Assembly (NCBI GenBank): GCA_029168955.1
Contig: JAPDOI010000182.1
Span: 1,054,001 to 1,118,000 of the forward strand
Length of the DNA: 64,000 nt
Direction of reading: 5' to 3'
Source of the DNA: Aplectana chamaeleonis
Taxonomy: Eukaryota; Nematoda; Chromadorea; Rhabditida; Cosmocercidae
Shown here piece by piece: positions 58,201 through 64,000 of this stretch. Position 1 is the first letter of the stretch; each line of letters opens with the position of its first letter. The notes beneath the pieces were generated by a model, which searched no databases, had not been told where the DNA came from, and was given only the letters and a program-made list of their open reading frames with translations. A program made the position numbers and the translations under genes.

Positions 58201-59688
58201 TTCTTTCTACGACTACTGAGAGACTTAGCTCATTGGTATTCTATGTGCAACCTTTCCGCTTCAATATCACGATATGAAACCTTTCTGAATCAGTATACCT
58301 AGGCAAAGAATTATTAGCGTGAGGAGCTGGGTTCGGCTCCTATTTTTCTTATCACCATCTAATGATTCTCGTCCATAATGTGAGGTTCAATAGCAACCCT
58401 TCTTTTCTTTCTTTCGTATGTATAAAAGCATTGATTAAGCTTGAACGGAGAATGTTTGACGTTGGTGTAAATATTGAACTTTGATATTATATTATTTTGC
58501 AAAACTGAAGTTTAATCATTTTCAGTAAAAATCTTCCATGGATTTCAGAAACTTTCACTGACACGCGGAAAAGCACCTGCTGCAGTGCCACAGCCTCTTT
58601 CCTCATATAAATCCACATACGGCCAAATATCAAAAAAACGCCACTAATGTGAGCGTGGAGCACTTTTTGAAAAAACCTTTCTCACCCATTCTTTGATAAA
58701 TCTGCCTCAAACTAACTCATTGCGCGGAAATATGAGCTCTCATCCGAGATCAGGGTTATAATCGCTGCACTGTCCATCAATTGTTTTAAATAGGTGCTGA
58801 ATACCAAAGAATAAAAAACAAGAAAGACGAATTTCTCAAAAAAATTTCAAAATTTTTCGTTTTTGTGTTTCTCCTATTCTGATTTTTTTATTAATGCCCA
58901 CATGAACTTTTACATAATTAACTCTTCCGAAAAATCTACTTTCTAGGAGTTATACAGTCGAGGGCCTCATAAAATTTAATTGCGTCCCGCAGAACAATGT
59001 TGAGTCAATGATAATTTGGAAATCAGAAACCGAAAATTAGCAAATAACTCACTAGTGGTGTCACATACTTGTCTTTACAGTAAGCATTCATCACCATAAA
59101 TCAATAGTTTTGTTGGGGTTTTTTAAAAGACACTGGATTCCCGAAAAAAACACCAAATTTCGAATTTTTTTTTTCGAAAATGCCCGATCCACTAGAAAAT
59201 TCTTTGGTAGTTTCGAGGTTGCGCATACAAATTATTTGAATCACCAGTATAACATTTCAACCACCACAGGCCTGTCTGTGATCAAAATTAATCTCAATCA
59301 ACCAGCGCAGTGCTCAATTGCAACTTTCGTCTAGAGTATTTTTCTTCTCAGCTCGGTGTTTTTAGGAAAGTATTTTTATTTTGTAGTACCGAATATTCTG
59401 CACCACTTAATATTATATCTGACGATATCATGTTGTTTTGGAAATGTTTATGAGCATCTGAAAACTCGCCATTCCTCCAGTTCAATTTTTTCGGGAAAAT
59501 TCAAATAAGCCGAAATTTCTCCCAAACTTCTTTAGTGGTATCATAGGGCTGCTCCAAGTATGCCACAAAAACATAATCAGCCGAGTAAGTCGTTTAACGC
59601 GTTAAACAGTTCCGGTTGGGCCCCGCACAAAAACGGCGGCGGCCGCCGCCCGCCGCCGCCTTTTTACCCTTGGCAGCCGACCGCACTG
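55298..59688. mobile_element. Giant palindromic element, 4.4 kb
   Basis: Flanked by TA (55296-55297, 59689-59690). The ends are CAGTGCGGTCGGCTGCCAAG and its inverse. The left arm (to about 57400) and the right arm (from about 57545) are inverted copies throughout, roughly 90 percent alike by eye with many small indels. The centre is AT-rich with TTCGAATGAATG motifs. Near each end are a GGC-rich self-complementary block (55326-55352, 59634-59660) and a perfect 16-base palindrome GTTTAACGCGTTAAAC (55381, 59592). Frames in one arm are broken in the other, so nothing conserved is encoded. A TA flank and CAGT ends suggest a Tc1/mariner-type non-autonomous element of unusual size. Confidence 0.88.
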
Positions 59689-60043
59689 TACCTGCGCGAC
59701 GCGATTTTCGCGTCGCAGTGACATGTGGCATCGCGTCGCCTCTCGAGTCTAAATATTAAAAAAAACGCCGCCTGAGACCTGCCCGTTGCCCAGCGACGTC
59801 CGCCTGTTGTCGGGCTGTTGACCGACACGCGTCGCCGTCGGCACACCGACTCGCGTCGCCATCGGCACACCGACACGCGTCGCGGTTGGTACACCCACGC
59901 GCTGTGGCTGGGTCGCCCAGTCCCACTGTGGCCGCCACTGGATGGGCAGGGCTTCCAGATGCTGGGCGGGGTCAATGTACCCCATACTTGGGTAATTGAA
60001 CTGCCTGCACTCCTGTTACTTAAATTCAGAATACACGCTTGTT
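59689..60043. repeat. GC-rich repeat with a possible coding past
   Basis: The minus strand is open for 78 codons (59985-59749), reading DPAQHLEALPIQWRPQWDW then RVGVPTATR repeats. A diverged partner lies at 32198-32341 (DPAWHQETPPNRWRPWWLL). Both are followed by AATAGCCGCGAAAT-type repeats. Confidence 0.5.
59821..59892 (+). repeat. Three tandem 24-base units
   Basis: ACCGACACGCGTCGCCGTCG plus GCAC, three copies with a few substitutions. The 24-base period preserves a reading frame (eight residues per unit on the minus strand). Confidence 0.9.
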
Positions 60044-60334
60044 AACGTGGTTAAGATACTAACTACGGAAAATAAATGGTATGGCTCAGAACACAACGCC
60101 TTGTGGGTGGTACAATAGGTACAAAAGGTAAACCACAAACGTCGCCGATGGTGGAAATGGCCCAGCACCCCTGTTTTGGAGGAGGACGCAAATACAGGGG
60201 GCGGGCAGATACAGGGGCGGAGCCAACTTCTCACTCGTGTAGCGTCATTGTGGGTCGTTTTTGACGCTTCAAAATGCGTAGGCGTTGTGTTCTGAGCCAT
60301 ACCATTCTATTTCCGTAGTTATCTCAATCACGTT
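60044..60334. mobile_element. MITE with 55-base inverted ends
   Basis: AACGTGGTTAAGATACTAAC on the left and (inward) AACGTGATTGAGATAACTAC on the right, both continuing through ACGGAAATAGAATGGTATGG-like sequence to GTTCTGAGCCATACC. Non-coding core with CAGGGGGCGGGC. Confidence 0.87.
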
Positions 60335-61176
60335 CACGAGCGTGCGAGAAATAGCCGCGACATGCCTGTTTCCCGAGTGATAGCCGCGAAATTGCCGCCT
60401 AATATTGCTCGCCGTGAAATAGCCGCTAAATAATGCTTGCCGCGAAACAGCCGAGAAATAATGCTCACCTCTAAAGAGCCGCTAAATAGCCGCCAAATAT
60501 GTGGCCTGCGTCAATCTATTTTAGTTTAGCATAATTGAGTTCAGTTGAGTTATGTGCGGTTTATGCGATGGCGTACTTCCTATTGCTGCTTAGCCGTGCC
60601 CTACTCCGGAATCTCAGCGACAATTCGTGGTTAGTCGTTGAGACCGACACCACGTCACTTGGAGCTCGCCGTGTAATATCTCGCTTCCTAGCTCCATGAG
60701 ACGTCTGGGCGACAATATACGTTGAACGGCTCAGGATCTGGTACGAACTTGAAACTGCATCCAGCTGGTCGTCCTAGCTGGCTGGAAATTCATCGAAATT
60801 CAAGTCCAGCATTATGGAAGGAGTGAACTTGGGCTTTTCCGTCAGGAGGCAGGTGAAGTTCACAGGGAAAGTAGACAAATAGCATCACATCGAACCAGCT
60901 TTATGAAAATACACGTGAAAATGGCTCATTCTGGCCATCATCGTGAAAATTTTCCATGTTGCTCAAGTGTTGCTATACTTATGCGTCGCTCGAAATTTAA
61001 ACTTCTCTCTATAACTAAAAGTGAAATGGGCATTTGGCGTTCTGGCAAAATCTTACGAGCGGTTTAATGTATTGCACATACTTGTTATAACTATAGACTT
61101 ATGAGTTACTGAAGAATTGTGAGAAATTTGGGTTCATTACGCTAAGATGTTTGAAATGTAAAATCAGGTCAAAATG
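60335..61176. other. No gene; AATAGCCGC degenerate repeats
   Basis: 60345-60505 repeats GAAATAGCCGC, AATAATGCTCGCC and variants, as at 32040-32190 and 32390-32500. The rest is unassigned. Confidence 0.4.
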
Positions 61177-61317
61177 GAGTGCGATCCTGTCGAATATTCA
61201 AGTTATTCCTTATGAATATACGAACATTCGAATAAACCGAATATTTCACTTCTTTGAATATTCCAATATTCCAAAATTCGAATATTATTCGAATAAACGA
61301 ATATTCGGGCAACACTC
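61177..61317. mobile_element. AT-rich MITE of TTCGAATA motifs, copy 2
   Basis: Starts GAGTG and ends CGAATATTCGGGCAACACTC like 54587-54764, with the same GAATATTCGAATAA interior. The left end has decayed. Confidence 0.65.
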
Positions 61318-62585
61318 TAGTCGGTAGTTCCTGGAATCCCCGGATGCACAGCAACTTTTGATTTTTCCTCTCCCAAATGCTTCGATGCTTCATTGCTAAC
61401 AACCAGCCAACCTCCGTTTTTCTCCTACAGTGTAGCCTTGATGAGGTCGCCCTGCAGAGCCTCATTTGTCCTCTGCTGTGGGAGGCAGGCGTTTGCCGTT
61501 TGCTCCCGTGTCCGGTCTGCGGGTACAGCCGTAGCTCATCGTCATCCTGTCTGCTCCGTCTATTTGACTAGTGGATCTTTGTTAGACAGCTATAAACTCA
61601 CTGCTCTAATGTAAGGGCTATTATTAGGTGTGGCGCAGCGCGATGCCAACCCGATTTCATCTACACGCTCCAATAGAGTTGTCCTATCGAATTACTTCAC
61701 AATGCGCTAAGTACGAATGTGCAGCTGTGAGATTGGTTTATTCTCGCCTTTGTTGCGCCACAGACGAGGTCGACACTTTTCGGACCCGGGACTCCTTTGT
61801 ACCCATTTCCTACCTTTTGCTCTATAACTGTTAGCCTGCATTCCCTGAAACTTCGATATTTCAAACTTATCCTTGTATTCCCCGAACTCAAAAGTCGTTT
61901 AGTCAGATTGGAGTATTAATGAAAAAAGTGTAATAGCTGTTGCACTGTACAATGATAACGTTTTCTTGATTGTTCAAGTATAAAATGAAAATTCCCAGCT
62001 AACTTCTTCCCTGGAGAGCCGCGAGGTAGCTGGGGATATCAATTGTCTAAAGACAATGGCGAAGTAATTCATTCTGAAATTAAAGCTCAAAAATTTCAAT
62101 CTCATTATTCAATAATTATTTTGTCCTATTCTTCGTTTGAAAATAAGTATTGAAGTGAAAAACAACTATATCTTCTATTGAATCACGTATTTCGGTTCTC
62201 CCTGAAATGTTATTCGGTATGTTTAGTGCTGGGAAACTAAATAGTCGCAGGAACTATCAAAAACCCTTGAGTCTGGAGAAAATCCCCTGTGGGAAAGTAG
62301 TTGAGATATGCAGTCTATAGCTGTCAGTGATCTTCATTTCTTCTTGTTGTTTTGAAATGTGAGCTGACGTCTTGTGAAGTGTCTCAATCAAAGCCCTTAT
62401 TCAACGTTCTTTTGCATAGAAACTCTTCAGATCGCCTTCAGGACCAAACATAAATTAAACATCAATCGAGTTGTTTCCGAAGATTCAGCTGAATTCTGCG
62501 TCACCACATCCTTGTTTTGAAAATAATCCAGTGATTTTCATTCTTTTATGTTAAGCGTCACCTTCAGAGTAAAAAACAACAACTC
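61318..62585. other. No gene confirmed
   Basis: A minus frame at 61570-61320 is open (SRQDDDELRLYPQTGHGSK) but lacks clear splice sites and overlaps the plus frames at 61377-61614. The rest is AT-rich. Confidence 0.25.
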
Positions 62586-62909
62586 ATGTTTCATTCGTTC
62601 CAAAGAGCTCGAAAGTTGAGTTGGGAGAGAATTCGTGATGGATTGGAAGCAGCTGGAAATGAAACAATCAAAGAGTTGCGCGATGGCTTTATTTTTAGTT
62701 ATGCGCTGAATTCTTTTTTTGTACCGTACAGAACCGCTCATTTAGTCAGAATACGCGCGGAGACGCGTTTTCGCGTATTTATCGTTGTTTTTTTATATCC
62801 CTCCAATTTTGTTTTTTTTTATTTGAATTTTTTTCAAAGATCCTGGTGGGAAGAGCTATCCAACTGTTTAGTGATTGCAAAGAAATTCAAACAACGAAGT
62901 TTGGAGTGA
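62586..62909 (+). CDS. Possible first exon or small gene
   Basis: An ATG 19 bases after a CACCTTCAG acceptor, which could be a trans-splice site, opens 107 codons. The first 36 are well mixed and hydrophilic (RIRDGLEAAGNETIKELRDG); the rest is phenylalanine-rich from T-runs and is probably intron. The minus strand is also open here. No family recognised. Confidence 0.22.
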   Translation: MFHSFQRARKLSWERIRDGLEAAGNETIKELRDGFIFSYALNSFFVPYRTAHLVRIRAETRFRVFIVVFLYPSNFVFFYLNFFQRSWWEELSNCLVIAKKFKQRSLE

Positions 62910-64000
62910 AATTTTAAGTATTCTGTACAGTTTACAAATACAGTATGCTGCAGCACAGCGCCATGTTTACTGTAAGATCCATTTGTGAGTCACATTTTTC
63001 AATTTTTTGTGGGCATCAAAACCCCAGCGAGCATTTTGGAGGTGAGGGAGGAAACTCCTTCTTTGCCTGGAAGCTAAATAGCTTTTTAGATCTGAAAAAA
63101 TTGATTTTGAAGAAAGGAATTCAATAAGGACGCTAAAGACACGAAAATGCGTACTCGCGCGCCTTCTGACCGAATCCTATGAGCGAAAGGTTATCTTGCT
63201 GTCACTCAAACGCAATATTGAGTCTGGCTGAAATCAAGGTGTCCTCAGAGATATTCCCCGTTTAAGCGTTGGGTCATGATTTGAATGGCATTCTACGTTC
63301 ACCACTCTTTGACTTGCGTCAAAATTCATTCAAAAAAAGTTTTTACGATATTTCATTGATGAAGTTGATTGAATTTGTCGAGTGCCCTCACATTTGGAGG
63401 AAACCTTCAGTTAGGACTGATAAATGTATTACCTAGCTCCCTCCTTTTGAGCCGGTCGAAGTAAGGCTTATCGGGCTTATCATGTCAAAATCTCCCTATC
63501 ACTGTTATAGTTTGTCATGACCGCTCCGCTGCTTACTCCGCCCGGACTCATCCGAGCAAGCTAGGTGTATGTTGAAATCGCACTGTCATGTCGTCAGGGG
63601 TACCATTTTAACAAAGGGACAGAACTCTCTAATCTTTTCGCGTCGATAGATGCGGGTTCCTAAACTCGTCGTGTGGTCTGTTCTTTTGACAGGACATCTT
63701 TCTCGAAATCTACCAAATTCTGACAAGTGAAACTGTCTTCAGTAATTTTTCCTTCTCCTCGCATATGAATCGCTCCAGTTGGGTTGTTCAGACCCCGAGT
63801 AATGTAGCGAATTGCCGTGACTCAAATGCGGCTCGGAACAGCTGCATCTAGTCCACCTTTTTCGTTTCTCTGGCATCGTCCAGTCGGCTCCCTTGATCCC
63901 TTGATTAAATGATTTTCTATCTACCTGTACACATTTTATCCGCTCTTCTCAATAATCGATGGATCCTATCGATTATAGATCATTCCTGAGAATTTTTCAG
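62910..64000. other. No gene; one dispersed repeat copy
   Basis: Apart from the repeat at 63445-63571, nothing recognised. The window ends on an acceptor-like GAATTTTTCAG, so an exon may begin just beyond it. Confidence 0.3.
63445..63571 (+). repeat. Dispersed repeat R, copy 3 (uninterrupted)
   Basis: GAGCCGGTCGAAGTAAGGCT, TCATGACCGCTCCGCTGCT and ATCCGAGCAAGCTAGG in order. This copy lacks the insertion present in the 9690 copy. Confidence 0.65.

Overview
This window looks like eukaryotic, repeat-rich intergenic or intronic DNA from a nematode, most likely a Rhabditina (clade V) species with long introns. That is inferred from the short TTTCAG-type splice acceptors, the mixed AT/GC base composition and the kinds of DNA transposons present, not from a recognised host gene. 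No operons, Shine-Dalgarno sites, rRNA, intact tRNA or CRISPR array were seen.

The dominant content is non-autonomous DNA transposons. (1) At least eleven 0.4-0.6 kb elements have termini starting AGGCA and are flanked by TTAA or one-base variants (7403, 8738, 12616, 14108, 18086, 18576, 19959, 23558, 25080, 31051, 38297, 39762, 41271, 41315, 51393). They fall into several families with unrelated interiors, present in both orientations and sometimes nested. (2) Two hAT-like elements with CAGGG termini and 8-bp target duplications lie at 21805-23154 and 29959-33639. (3) TA-flanked Tc1/mariner-like elements: a 565-bp deletion derivative of a mariner at 46180-46744 that still encodes the DD34D end of the transposase, a 241-bp palindrome beside it, and a relative at 48716-50304. 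(4) Two elements with 3-bp TAA/TTA duplications, PIF/Harbinger-like, at 9798-10420 and 49026-50095. (5) A 4.4-kb near-palindrome at 55298-59688 with two arms of about 2.1 kb, GC hairpins at both ends and a TA flank. This is the most unusual object in the window.

Host genes are hard to see. No open frame encodes a protein I recognise except the mariner fragment. Several short open segments have plausible splice sites, consistent phases or protein-like composition: a two-exon minus-strand model at 1214-1751, a minus-strand model with a 27-bp intron at 2901-3164, and exons at 5866-5980, 10795-10970 (-), 13152-13343 (-), 26324-26638, 44363-44615 and 47910-48210. They are given with low to moderate confidence, because stop-free stretches of this size also occur by chance.

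Layout: 0-13 kb, small palindromic MITEs, candidate genes A and B, TTAA elements and the G-run Harbinger-like element. 13-21 kb, a candidate gene, TTAA elements and a TTAA-sharing pair. 21-34 kb, two hAT-like elements, the second carrying nested insertions. 34-46 kb, long-TIR MITEs and a nested TTAA cluster. 46-51 kb, mariner and nested Tc1-like/Harbinger-like elements. 51-64 kb, a TTAA element, AT-rich TTCGAATA elements, the giant palindrome and GC-rich tandem repeats.
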